Positions 15,675 through 22,668 of a DNA stretch of 25,574 nucleotides are shown here, one piece after another. The notes beneath the pieces were generated by a model. It had not been told where the DNA came from, made no database searches, and worked only from the letters and a program-made list of their open reading frames with translations. The stretch comes from Prolixibacteraceae bacterium (GTDB lineage Bacteria > Bacteroidota > Bacteroidia > Bacteroidales > Prolixibacteraceae), in assembly GCA_003457135.1 (NCBI GenBank), contig DMSQ01000042.1, positions 1-25,574 on the forward strand, read 5' to 3'. Each line of letters starts with the position of its first letter. Position 1 is the stretch's first letter. The position numbers were made by a program, and so were the translations under genes.

Positions 15675-16289
15675 TTAAAAAACTTTAATTGCGATAATAG
15701 CAATCGCAATACATGCGGTTGCCAGAATGACAACAGGTTTCTTGTTAAATTCAAACAGTTTTTTTACCTCCGGACCTAATTTGATTATCAGGAACGATAA
15801 AAGATAAAATCTTATGCCCTGGCTAATAAAAGTCCCGAAAAAAAAGATGAAGATATTAATATCAAATGCTCCTGATGAAATCGAAAATATCTTGTAAGGA
15901 ACAGGAATTAATGGGGCTAAAAACAAAATGCCCAAGCCCCATTTTGAGAATTGAGTGTGAAAATATTGATACACCTCCTCGGTAAAACCCGGGACATTGT
16001 CAAACACAAACATGGCAAGACCGGTAAATTCGCCGTTCGCTTTAAGCCATGCAAAATGACCTATTGAATATCCGGCCAAAGCGCCTGTTAATGTTCCAAG
16101 AGTTACAAATAATGCGTATTTATATGCTTTTGTGATATTTAGTAATGTTAAAGCTATAAAAAACATTGGAGTTGGTAAAGGTAAAAACGATGCATCGGCA
16201 AAAGCACAAATAAATAATGCCCATGCACCCCACTTGGTGTTTGCCCAAGCCAGACTCCAGTTATGTAAGGATTTAAACCAGTTCTTCAT
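15675..16289 (-). CDS. YqaA/VTT-domain membrane protein (DedA superfamily)
   Basis: A 204-residue membrane protein of the VTT/SNARE-associated (DedA superfamily) group, YqaA branch. Signs are FADASFLPLPTPMFFIALTL near 33-52, TLGTLTGALAGYSIGHFAW, FLAPLIPVPYKIFSISSGAFDINIFIFFFGTFISQGIRF and a terminal helix. The re-entrant-loop prolines and the Gly/Arg residues typical of the superfamily are present. DedA-type proteins are linked to lipid-carrier flipping and to membrane stress; the role of YqaA members is less clear. It is 73 bp upstream of terC and likely belongs to the same stress-related cluster. Confidence 0.9.
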   Translation of the reverse strand: MKNWFKSLHNWSLAWANTKWGAWALFICAFADASFLPLPTPMFFIALTLLNITKAYKYALFVTLGTLTGALAGYSIGHFAWLKANGEFTGLAMFVFDNVPGFTEEVYQYFHTQFSKWGLGILFLAPLIPVPYKIFSISSGAFDINIFIFFFGTFISQGIRFYLLSFLIIKLGPEVKKLFEFNKKPVVILATACIAIAIIAIKVF

Positions 16290-16330
16290 TCAGTATTTTC
16301 TGTCAAATTGATGAAACAAATCGTCCTATT

Positions 16331-16765
16331 TCAGGATTTCAGCTTATTTTGATATTCTTTTAAAAGTTCACTTTTGTTTTTGCCTTGTCTAATTCCATTT
16401 AGTAACAGAAGCAGCAGAGATGGGATTTCATTTTCTTTAAACCCGCATTTTGCTGCGAAACTACTGGCTAATCGCATCTCATCTTTTATAATTGACCTGT
16501 CAGCCAAAGACATGTTTACAATTTCAAATACTTGTTCAAATCGCTGGGAAAATTCAGAAGGTGGTCTGTAATCAGATTTGTTTGTAGTTTTTATCAATTG
16601 GACAGTTTCAATTTCTGTGAAGCCTAACTTTTTGCTTATTAGATGCAGTAATTCCATTTCATTGCCAGTGATCACATCATCTGCCAATGCAATGCGGATC
16701 AGATGAACGAGATATTCGGTATTTTGTTTTTTTATTAAAATTTCAGAAGAATCTAAATAATTCAT
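16331..16765 (-). CDS. TerB-like protein
   Basis: A 144-residue soluble protein (start ATG 16765). An all-helical TerB-like pattern is seen: EYLVHLIRIALADDVITGNEMELLHLISKKLGFTEIE and VFEIVNMSLADRSIIKDEMRLASSFAAKCGFKENEIPSLL. The two halves look like repeated EF-hand-like helical pairs with acidic loops, as in TerB, which binds divalent metals and peripherally associates with TerC in other bacteria. An alternative ATG at 16831 adds 22 unconserved residues but would overlap a 32-codon ORF by 4 bp (ATGA). The shorter start gives a normal domain length. Co-location with terC supports the family call. Confidence 0.75.
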   Translation of the reverse strand: MNYLDSSEILIKKQNTEYLVHLIRIALADDVITGNEMELLHLISKKLGFTEIETVQLIKTTNKSDYRPPSEFSQRFEQVFEIVNMSLADRSIIKDEMRLASSFAAKCGFKENEIPSLLLLLLNGIRQGKNKSELLKEYQNKLKS

Positions 16766-16827
16766 TTTGTGTTTTTTATAATTAATATTTAAAAGAAAAC
16801 TTCTATCGTGTATTGGTTTTTCAAAAT

Positions 16828-16926
16828 TCATTTCGCAGTTCCTTTCCTTATTTGATCCAAAAATCCGGTGAAGTATCCAAATGCTTCCTGATGGCGGGTG
16901 CAGTTAATTAAGTCACCTATTTTCAT
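16828..16926 (-). CDS. Possible 32-residue small ORF upstream of TerB-like gene
   Basis: ATG at 16926 opens a 32-codon ORF starting MKIGDLINCTRHQEAF and ending IRKGTAK. Its TGA overlaps the upstream candidate ATG of the TerB-like gene (16831) in an ATGA arrangement. No known family was recognised. It may be a leader peptide, a small protein, or chance. Confidence 0.25.
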   Translation of the reverse strand: MKIGDLINCTRHQEAFGYFTGFLDQIRKGTAK

Positions 16927-17137
16927 GTTGTAAATAATTGAATTTTTATTGTTTTTTCTGTATGATATAGAAATATCCCCATATCAAACATGACCGTCTC
17001 ATATGGATTATCATGCATTAATATCTTCGGAGTTTTTTGATGAGGATATTGTTTGCCGAATAAGCCAAACAACATCATTCAACAGATTCAGCCTGATGGT
17101 TATCAAGACTAACTGTTATCTAATAAGATTTATGGTT
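16927..17137. other. Gene-free stretch
   Basis: No ORF with recognisable features was found. The sequence is AT-rich with a weak GATAT/ATATC inverted repeat around 16964-16986. Together with 16766-16926 it forms about 370 bp without a confident gene between the TerB-like gene and the small exported protein, and may contain the promoter region of the TerB-like cluster. Confidence 0.5.
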
Positions 17138-17452
17138 TTAAATCCCGAAACTGAATTTTTTCGGCGGTTGCCAGCTTGAAAAGGAAAACTTATGCGGTAA
17201 AAACGGGCCGTTTGAAATCGGCAACCGGGTAAGTCGTTCACCTAACATGCATGATTCGTAAACCTGATTAATGTGGTCATCATTGAAAGAATCAATATCC
17301 GAACTAGCATTATTATCCACACCATTCGTTTCTGCCGAAAGTTCTACGTTATACAATGGAGTTGTGTAGTCAGAAGATGCCTCAATTCCTAAGCTGAAAA
17401 GTACAGCTAACAGAAGTAGAAGTCGGAATAATATGTTCTTTGTCACTTTCAT
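17138..17452 (-). CDS. Small exported protein, unrecognised
   Basis: A 104-residue frame from ATG 17452 begins with a clear hydrophobic signal sequence (MKVTKNILFRLLLLLAVLFS, ending near GIEA). The remaining part is acidic and Asp/Asn-rich (NGVDNNASSDIDSFNDDHINQ), with a single Cys (YESCMLG), and ends with an aromatic KFSFSSWQPPKKFSFGI tail. A longer frame (from 17533) adds an unlikely extension before the signal peptide. No family was recognised. It starts 82 bp after the folE stop on the same strand, so it may be read through from folE or have its own promoter. Confidence 0.55.
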   Translation of the reverse strand: MKVTKNILFRLLLLLAVLFSLGIEASSDYTTPLYNVELSAETNGVDNNASSDIDSFNDDHINQVYESCMLGERLTRLPISNGPFLPHKFSFSSWQPPKKFSFGI

Positions 17453-17534
17453 TGGGGGTAAAAGTAATATTAAATGCAATACCATTAAATAATGATTGTT
17501 AAGAATGGTTAATGAATTTTTTGATTTTGACAAT

Positions 17535-18149
17535 TTAACCTCTGATCAAACGTATAAATTCCTCCCTGGTAGCCACCCGTTCGAATGCGCCTGTAAAGTC
17601 TGATGTAGTGGTAATTGAATGTTGCTTCTGAACGCCACGCATTTGCATGCAAAGGTGTTGTGCCTCAATAACAACTGCTACTCCAAGTGGGTTAAGTGTT
17701 TGCTGGATACAATCTTTAATTTGCGTAGTCAGTCGTTCCTGAACCTGTAGGCGGCGCGCGTATGCATCAACCACACGGGCAATTTTGCTGAGGCCGGTGA
17801 TGTAACCATTGGGGATATAACCAATATGTGCTTTGCCAATAAACGGAAGCATGTGGTGTTCGCATAACGAATAAATTTCGATGTCTTTAACGATGACCAT
17901 TTGGCGGTAATCTTCCTTAAACATGGCCGACCGTAGGATTTTTTCCGGATCCTGTTCGTAACCCTGAAGCAAAAACTGCATGGACTTAGCTACCCGCATG
18001 GGCGTTTGCAACAATCCGTCACGACCTGAATTTTCGCCTAAAAGATCGATGATGTTCTTATAGTGATCGCTTAATCGCGCGGTTGTTTCCGGATCATATT
18101 TTTCAACTTTCCGGTAGGTACCATCTTTTCCGTTTAATGAAAATTCCAT
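17535..18149 (-). CDS. folE: GTP cyclohydrolase I
   Basis: A 204-residue enzyme that converts GTP to 7,8-dihydroneopterin triphosphate, the first step of tetrahydrofolate biosynthesis (and of queuosine precursor synthesis). Zn ligands are visible: Cys96 and His99 in SLCEHHMLPF, and Cys167 in QHLCMQMRGV. Other conserved stretches are GLLQTPMRVAKSMQFLLQGY (46-65), GYIPNGYITGLSKIARVVDAYARRLQVQERLT (110-141) and the substrate-binding MRGVQKQHSITTTS. Length and spacing are normal for type IA enzymes. Divergent from hldD. A TACCTTTG element 45 bp upstream is its likely -7 box. Confidence 0.97.
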   Translation of the reverse strand: MEFSLNGKDGTYRKVEKYDPETTARLSDHYKNIIDLLGENSGRDGLLQTPMRVAKSMQFLLQGYEQDPEKILRSAMFKEDYRQMVIVKDIEIYSLCEHHMLPFIGKAHIGYIPNGYITGLSKIARVVDAYARRLQVQERLTTQIKDCIQQTLNPLGVAVVIEAQHLCMQMRGVQKQHSITTTSDFTGAFERVATREEFIRLIRG

Positions 18150-18194
18150 TTCTGTTTCCTTTCAGTACTAAATTTATTTTGACACACGCAACCA

Positions 18195-18202
18195 CAAAGG
18201 TA
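18195..18202 (-). promoter_or_regulatory. Candidate -7 element for folE
   Basis: The minus strand reads TACCTTTG, matching TAnnTTTG, about 45 bp before the folE ATG at 18149. Confidence 0.45.
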
Positions 18203-18340
18203 ATAAGTTCAGTCTTACAATTAAGTTGTAAAAAAAGTTAATTTATTTTGGCATTGACAGGCAATATAATCGGTAAATCGAAGTTAGTATTTACGAAAAC
18301 AATGTCTCAGAAATTAACTAACGTTAATGAACTGTAAATT

Positions 18341-19306
18341 ATGATTGTAGTTACCGGAGCGGCTGGTTTTATTGGTAGTTTTATAGTAGGGAAGCTCAAC
18401 AGGGAAGGTTTTAAAGACATTGTTCTGGTAGATAAATACGACGATCCACTGAAGTTTCAGAATTACCAGACAAAAACTTATACAGAAATGGTTGATCGTG
18501 ATCATTTCTTCGACTGGTTAGCAGGTAATGAGCAATTTGTTCAGATGATTATTCACATGGGGGCCAGGACCGATACGGTAGGACAAGAACCCGAAATATA
18601 CCAGCAACTTAATCTTGAATATTCGCAAAAAATATGGAAAGCCTGCATCCGGTATGGCTTGCCACTGATTTATGCTTCATCAGCATCAACTTACGGCGAC
18701 GGGCAGTTTGGTTTCGACGATGACCATGCCATCATCCCTGAATTGCAACCCATGAATTTATATGCACAGTCGAAGCATGATTTTGATTGTTGGGCGCTGG
18801 AGCAAAAAGAACAACCCTATTTCTGGGCAGGATTAAAATTCTTCAATGTGTTTGGGCCCAACGAATATCATAAAAACCGGATGGCATCTGTTATTTTACA
18901 GGCTTTTAATACGATTTCAGAGACTGGTAAAATGAACCTTTTCCGTTCACACCACCCCGATTTTCATGATGGGGAACAAGCCCGGGACTTTATTCATGTG
19001 GAGGATGTATCCAAAGTGATTTTGTTCTTCATGAACCACCGCAAAGATTCGGGAATTTACAATGTCGGGGCCGGAGTAGCCCGAACGTACCTCAGTTTGA
19101 CCAAGGCAGTATTTAATTCAATGAATATGGCTGACAATATTGGTTTTATAAATATTCCGGCAGATTTACAGGGAAAATACCAGTATTATACCTGTGCCAA
19201 TATTCAGAAATTAAGAGCAATTGGTTATAATGAACCATTCTTTAGCCTCGAAACTGGTATTGACGATTACGTTCGCAATTACCTATTGCCGGGGAACTGC
19301 TATTAG
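18341..19306 (+). CDS. hldD: ADP-L-glycero-D-manno-heptose 6-epimerase
   Basis: A 321-residue short-chain dehydrogenase/reductase-type epimerase. HldD converts ADP-D-glycero-beta-D-manno-heptose into the L,D form used for LPS core or other heptose-containing surface glycans. Motifs are GAAGFIG (6-12) for NAD(P) binding, SSAST (113-117), the catalytic YAQSK (141-145), and the HldD-specific FFNVFGPNEYHKNRMASVI and GEQARDFIHVEDV. The match to HldD over generic UDP-sugar epimerases is good. No other hld genes (hldA/B/E, gmhA) are near. The stop codon TAG (19304-19306) overlaps by one base the 24 bp-period repeat that follows. Confidence 0.93.
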   Translation: MIVVTGAAGFIGSFIVGKLNREGFKDIVLVDKYDDPLKFQNYQTKTYTEMVDRDHFFDWLAGNEQFVQMIIHMGARTDTVGQEPEIYQQLNLEYSQKIWKACIRYGLPLIYASSASTYGDGQFGFDDDHAIIPELQPMNLYAQSKHDFDCWALEQKEQPYFWAGLKFFNVFGPNEYHKNRMASVILQAFNTISETGKMNLFRSHHPDFHDGEQARDFIHVEDVSKVILFFMNHRKDSGIYNVGAGVARTYLSLTKAVFNSMNMADNIGFINIPADLQGKYQYYTCANIQKLRAIGYNEPFFSLETGIDDYVRNYLLPGNCY

Positions 19307-19397
19307 TCATTTGCTTCGCGTCATTGATTGTCATTTGCTACGCGTCATTAATTGTCATTAGCTTCGCGTCATTTGATTGTCATTTGCTTCGCGTCAT
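19306..19397 (+). repeat. 24 bp-period repeat, four units (locus 2)
   Basis: Four units start at 19306, 19330, 19354 and 19379 (periods 24, 24, 25 bp). The core is GTCATTTGCTTCGCGTCATT, with the second unit GCTACGC instead of GCTTCGC and the third GTCATTA. The reverse complement matches the two units at 4016-4056. The first base is the last base of the hldD stop codon. Confidence 0.92.
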
Positions 19398-19408
19398 TTT
19401 TCTTACAA

Positions 19409-19447
19409 CTGAATGACCATTGAATGACTATGAATGACCACTGAATT
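19409..19447 (-). repeat. Degenerate 11 bp repeats (locus 2)
   Basis: Units CTGAATGACCA (19409-19419), TTGAATGACTA (19420-19430), TGAATGACCA (19431-19440, one base short) and a decayed CTGAATT. These are the reverse complement of the TGGTCATTCAA units at 3853-4006. Lying after the 24 bp-period units, they make this locus an inverted, shorter copy of the composite element at 3853-4056. Confidence 0.88.
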
Positions 19448-19490
19448 GAGTATTTGGATAACCCGCAACCCGAATCCCGTAACATGCCTC

Positions 19491-20255
19491 TCACCTTGTA
19501 AATACCCAGTTATCACCCTTCGAAAGTCCGTTATTGAAATAATACCCTTCCAGATCAAATGCTTTTATTTCCTCCGGATCGTTGATTTGGTTTTGGATAA
19601 TAAACCGGCTCATTAATCCGCGAGCCCTTTTGGCAAAGAATGAAACCATCTGGTACTGTCCGCTTTTCTGCTCCTTAAAGGTCGGTGTGATAATTCTCGC
19701 TTTTAGTTTTTTGCTATCAATGGCGCTAAAGTATTCGTTCGAAGCCAGATTGATCATTACCGTTTGTCCGGTTTCCGAAAAATCCTGGTTCAGTTTGGTT
19801 GTAATTTTGGCTTTCCAGAATTCGTAAAGATTTTTCTTTCTTCCAATAGCAACACTTGTCCCCATTTCCAAACGGTAAGGCTGAATCAGGTCGAGTGGTT
19901 TAAGCAATCCGTAAACTCCCGAAAGAATCCGTAAATGTTGCTGTGCAATTTCAAATTCATCGGCCGAAAAAGTTTCTGCCTTCAATCCCTGATATACATC
20001 GCCATTAAACATCAGTACTGCCTGCCACGAGTTTTCAGGAGTAAAAGGTGTTGCCCATGCCTGAAAACGCTGATAGTTCGTTTCAGCCAGTTTGGGCGAA
20101 ATGCCCATCAGGTTGGCCAACTGGGCCGGCTTTTTCTTTTTCATTACCGAAATTATTTTTTCGGCTTCAGGCAAAAAATCGAGCTGAGAAAATGTTTCGA
20201 ATGGAACAGGACATTGGTTATAAAGCGATTTTGCCGGTGAAAGAACGATGATCAT
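19491..20255 (-). CDS. yaaA: Peroxide stress protein YaaA (DUF328)
   Basis: A 254-residue cytosolic protein when started at ATG 20255 (MIIVLSPAKSL, the usual YaaA start). A frame from 20366 extends 37 residues into the GH16 gene and has no family match. Conserved elements are LSPAKSLYNQ, LMGISPKLAETNYQRFQAW, FNGDVYQGL, RILSGVYGLLKPLDLIQPYRLEMGT and the C-terminal KRARGLMSRFI motif. In E. coli, YaaA lowers free iron during H2O2 stress and binds DNA through a helix-hairpin-helix-like fold. It is the last gene of the minus-strand run, 16 bp after GH16, and faces the repeat locus 2. Confidence 0.95.
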   Translation of the reverse strand: MIIVLSPAKSLYNQCPVPFETFSQLDFLPEAEKIISVMKKKKPAQLANLMGISPKLAETNYQRFQAWATPFTPENSWQAVLMFNGDVYQGLKAETFSADEFEIAQQHLRILSGVYGLLKPLDLIQPYRLEMGTSVAIGRKKNLYEFWKAKITTKLNQDFSETGQTVMINLASNEYFSAIDSKKLKARIITPTFKEQKSGQYQMVSFFAKRARGLMSRFIIQNQINDPEEIKAFDLEGYYFNNGLSKGDNWVFTR

Positions 20256-20271
20256 AGGATTTGAATTGTTA

Positions 20272-21159
20272 TTATTTTTTCTGATAAACCCGCACATAAT
20301 CCACGACCATTGACCGTGGGAAAATGGAATCATCAATGCCTTTTTGTCCGCCCCAGTTTCCGCCAACAGCTACATTGAGCAGCAGATGGAATGGTTTGTC
20401 GAAAGGCCAGGACCGATAACCTGTCCCATCGTTTTTATAAGTGAAGAAAAGTTGTGAATCAACATAGACCCGGTATTCACTGGCATCCCATTCCAGAATG
20501 TAATTGTGAAATTCGGTGTAGCAGTCGGAAATAGTGATTTTACCATTTTTATGTGTGCCTTTCATATGGTTGTACAATTCGGTATGAGCTGAACCAACAA
20601 TGACATACGGATCGTAACCTACGTTTTCCATGATATCTATTTCGCCGCAGGCCGGCCAGTCACCATAAGTCCAAACTGTTGGCAGCATCCAGATGGCTGG
20701 CCACATGCCCCTTCCATCGGGAAGTTTGGCCCTCACTTCTACCCTGCCGTATAACCAGTCGCCTTTCGATTTGGTGATTAACCGGGCTGAAGTGTATTTC
20801 TTTCCTTCAAAATCTTCCTTTATTGCATTGATATAGAGGTTGCCACCTTTAACTTCTGAATTTTTCAGACGGGCCGAAGTATAATACTGAGCTTCGTTGT
20901 TTCCCCATCCTGTTGCATTTCCGCCGGTATCGTAACTCCATTTTTTACTATCGGGCAAACCGGAATAATTGAATTCATCGCTCCAAACCAATTCGTATTT
21001 GGTTTTAGGATTATCCTGACTGCCATTTTCCTGAAATGCCAACACTTGCAATTCTGAAATAGCCTTTGTAGTAGCAACAGGCTGCTGTGACCTACTGTTC
21101 GAAGAAGAAAGAAGAAAAATAGCAATTAAGCTAAGAACCGGAATAAATAATTTTTTCAT
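20272..21159 (-). CDS. Exported GH16 beta-glucanase (laminarinase-like)
   Basis: A 295-residue secreted glycoside hydrolase family 16 enzyme, started at ATG 21159 at a clear signal peptide (MKKLFIPVLSLIAIFLLSSS...). The catalytic motif is EIDIMEN, with nucleophile Glu173, Asp175 and acid/base Glu178. Typical laminarinase sequence includes LVWSDEFNYSGLPDSKKWSY, GRGMWPAIWMLP, and the C-terminal PFHLLLNVAVGGNWGG and MVVDYVRVYQKK. It probably cleaves beta-1,3-linked or mixed-linkage glucans such as laminarin. No SusC/SusD or other polysaccharide-utilisation genes are nearby; the neighbours are an L,D-transpeptidase (48 bp upstream) and yaaA. Confidence 0.95.
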   Translation of the reverse strand: MKKLFIPVLSLIAIFLLSSSNSRSQQPVATTKAISELQVLAFQENGSQDNPKTKYELVWSDEFNYSGLPDSKKWSYDTGGNATGWGNNEAQYYTSARLKNSEVKGGNLYINAIKEDFEGKKYTSARLITKSKGDWLYGRVEVRAKLPDGRGMWPAIWMLPTVWTYGDWPACGEIDIMENVGYDPYVIVGSAHTELYNHMKGTHKNGKITISDCYTEFHNYILEWDASEYRVYVDSQLFFTYKNDGTGYRSWPFDKPFHLLLNVAVGGNWGGQKGIDDSIFPRSMVVDYVRVYQKK

Positions 21160-21207
21160 GTCTGGTGTATTAGGTGATTTATCTGATTTCATTATTTTTA
21201 TTTGGAT

Positions 21208-21945
21208 TTATTGGTTCTTTCTTAAACCGTCAAGCAAGTCCTTTTCATTGCCCATGATTATTGAAGGTTTTAATTCAGGGTTCATCCATTTCAATAACAT
21301 TTCCATATCCTGTTGGGTTACCACCACACAGCCAGAACTTGGATTTGGCAGCTCTCCTGCACTCAGATGAAGAAAAATAGCGCTTCCCATGCCTTTTACA
21401 ACCGGATGCATGTTGTATTCAATCACCATGCAGTATTTATATTCATCGCTGTTTATTTTCAGGTTCTCATAAGAGCCGGCCTGAGTAGCGCCCCTGATGT
21501 GCCGGTTATAATCGGGCGAATTGGGGTCGTCAATCCATTTGTCTTCGGACGATGTTTGGATATATGTCAGCCTGGTTTTGACATCTTTTTCGTAACAAAA
21601 CAATTGTCCCAGAGGGAATAAACCGGTAGGCGACATCTGATCACCTTCACGCTTTGCACCGGGGGCAGCAAATCCTTTGCGGCCGATACCTGCCGGAACC
21701 GGGGGCAAAGCAACCAGCCATTTTTTATCCTTTTTTTCAAGAGCCACCAGTACCGATGTACTGCTTTCCGGTATTTTATTAAAAACCACGAGCAACTGAT
21801 TAATGCTATCCAATAAAACAGCATTTTTTTTTGCGATACGAAGCGCTTTCCTCGTTTGATTACCGGATTCTTTTCCGTATGCAGATTCATAGCAGATGAA
21901 TACAGAGAAAAATTGAAACAGCAGGATGTAGTATATTAATCTCAT
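21208..21945 (-). CDS. Exported L,D-transpeptidase (YkuD-family)
   Basis: A 245-residue protein with an N-terminal signal peptide (about 1-23). The catalytic domain contains FLHLSAGELPNPSSGCVVV with His193 and nucleophile Cys206 in SSGCV; the conserved GxxGFAAPGAKREGDQMSPTGLFPLG stretch precedes it. Such enzymes form 3-3 crosslinks in peptidoglycan or attach proteins to it. The active site residues are intact. The gene lies 24 bp downstream of the AbiEii-like gene and 48 bp upstream of GH16, so it is probably in the same transcript. The exact reaction (crosslinking versus protein attachment) cannot be read from the sequence. Confidence 0.92.
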   Translation of the reverse strand: MRLIYYILLFQFFSVFICYESAYGKESGNQTRKALRIAKKNAVLLDSINQLLVVFNKIPESSTSVLVALEKKDKKWLVALPPVPAGIGRKGFAAPGAKREGDQMSPTGLFPLGQLFCYEKDVKTRLTYIQTSSEDKWIDDPNSPDYNRHIRGATQAGSYENLKINSDEYKYCMVIEYNMHPVVKGMGSAIFLHLSAGELPNPSSGCVVVTQQDMEMLLKWMNPELKPSIIMGNEKDLLDGLRKNQ

Positions 21946-21969
21946 GATATTTTTTGTAATAAATCTAGG

Positions 21970-22668
21970 TTAAGCCAGTATCGGGAAATCCTTATAGAAT
22001 TTTAATAAACCAATTGTATCTGTCCGAAGTTTACTCCGGACAAAATTTTTCAGGTCGCTATCCATTAATTCGCCTAAACCCTGCAACAAACCTTTATCAT
22101 TCATTGATTCAAGGGTTTCAATGCATTTCTGAATGTACTCAGAATAAATCATTTCCATGCGGGATTCGATAATACTCTTGTTTACAGGCGTTTGCTTCTG
22201 CATAAAGAACCAACAATCGAAAATGTCACGGGTCGTTAGCACATTTCTGTCGAGTAATGCGCAAAGTTTGTGGGCGAACATATCAGGCTTCACCAATACC
22301 TTCATGTTTATACCGAGTAGGTTTTTTATTTCATAGTGGTTATCGAACTGTCGCACAGAAATTTCAATTTTTAATTTTCGCTCACCCGCACCATAATCCA
22401 GAACCAAAATTGGTCCGAAAAACTTTTTGGCTTCATCAGTTATTCTTCCATATTTGAGTAAAATTGCACGCACTTTTTCATAAACGGTATCCACTTTCTC
22501 AGTATTAATGAGGTTGAAATCCAAATCAACTGAAAATCGCGGCAGGTCGTAGAAAAACATAAGCGCAGTTCCTCCTTTAAATCCTAACCAATTGGCAAGT
22601 TCAATATCCGAGTAAATGTCTTTCAGAATTTGTACCAATAAGAATTTATGCCGGTTAATATCCATCAT
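21970..22668 (-). CDS. AbiEii/AbiGii-type nucleotidyltransferase toxin
   Basis: A 232-residue protein of the nucleotidyltransferase AbiEii/AbiGii group. The active-site pattern is FKGGTALMFFYDLPRFSVDLDFNL (30-53): the GG-T/S motif at 32-34 and the DxD of VDLDF (Asp48, Asp50). Further conserved stretches include VKPDMFAHKLCALLDRNVLTTRDIFDCWFF. AbiEii toxins transfer nucleotides, and related MenT toxins modify tRNA; which target this one uses is unknown. It overlaps the upstream antitoxin gene by 4 bp (ATGA). Either of two starts (Met1 or Met2) is possible. Confidence 0.92.
   Translation of the reverse strand: MMDINRHKFLLVQILKDIYSDIELANWLGFKGGTALMFFYDLPRFSVDLDFNLINTEKVDTVYEKVRAILLKYGRITDEAKKFFGPILVLDYGAGERKLKIEISVRQFDNHYEIKNLLGINMKVLVKPDMFAHKLCALLDRNVLTTRDIFDCWFFMQKQTPVNKSIIESRMEMIYSEYIQKCIETLESMNDKGLLQGLGELMDSDLKNFVRSKLRTDTIGLLKFYKDFPILA

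Noticed and set aside
14167..16765. A tellurite resistance operon
   Set aside because: Only TerC and a TerB-like protein are present, with no TerA/D/E/Z. TerC-type proteins commonly have metal-related roles unconnected with tellurite.
18250..18275. Sigma70-like TTGACA and TATAAT before hldD
   Set aside because: The two hexamers are only about 5 bp apart instead of about 17, and Bacteroidota use a different consensus.
20256..20366. 37-residue N-terminal extension of YaaA
   Set aside because: It lies within the 3' end of the GH16 gene and the family consensus begins at MIIVLSPAKS.
20272..21159. A polysaccharide-utilisation locus around the GH16 enzyme
   Set aside because: No SusC/SusD pair, other glycosidases or hybrid regulator is adjacent.
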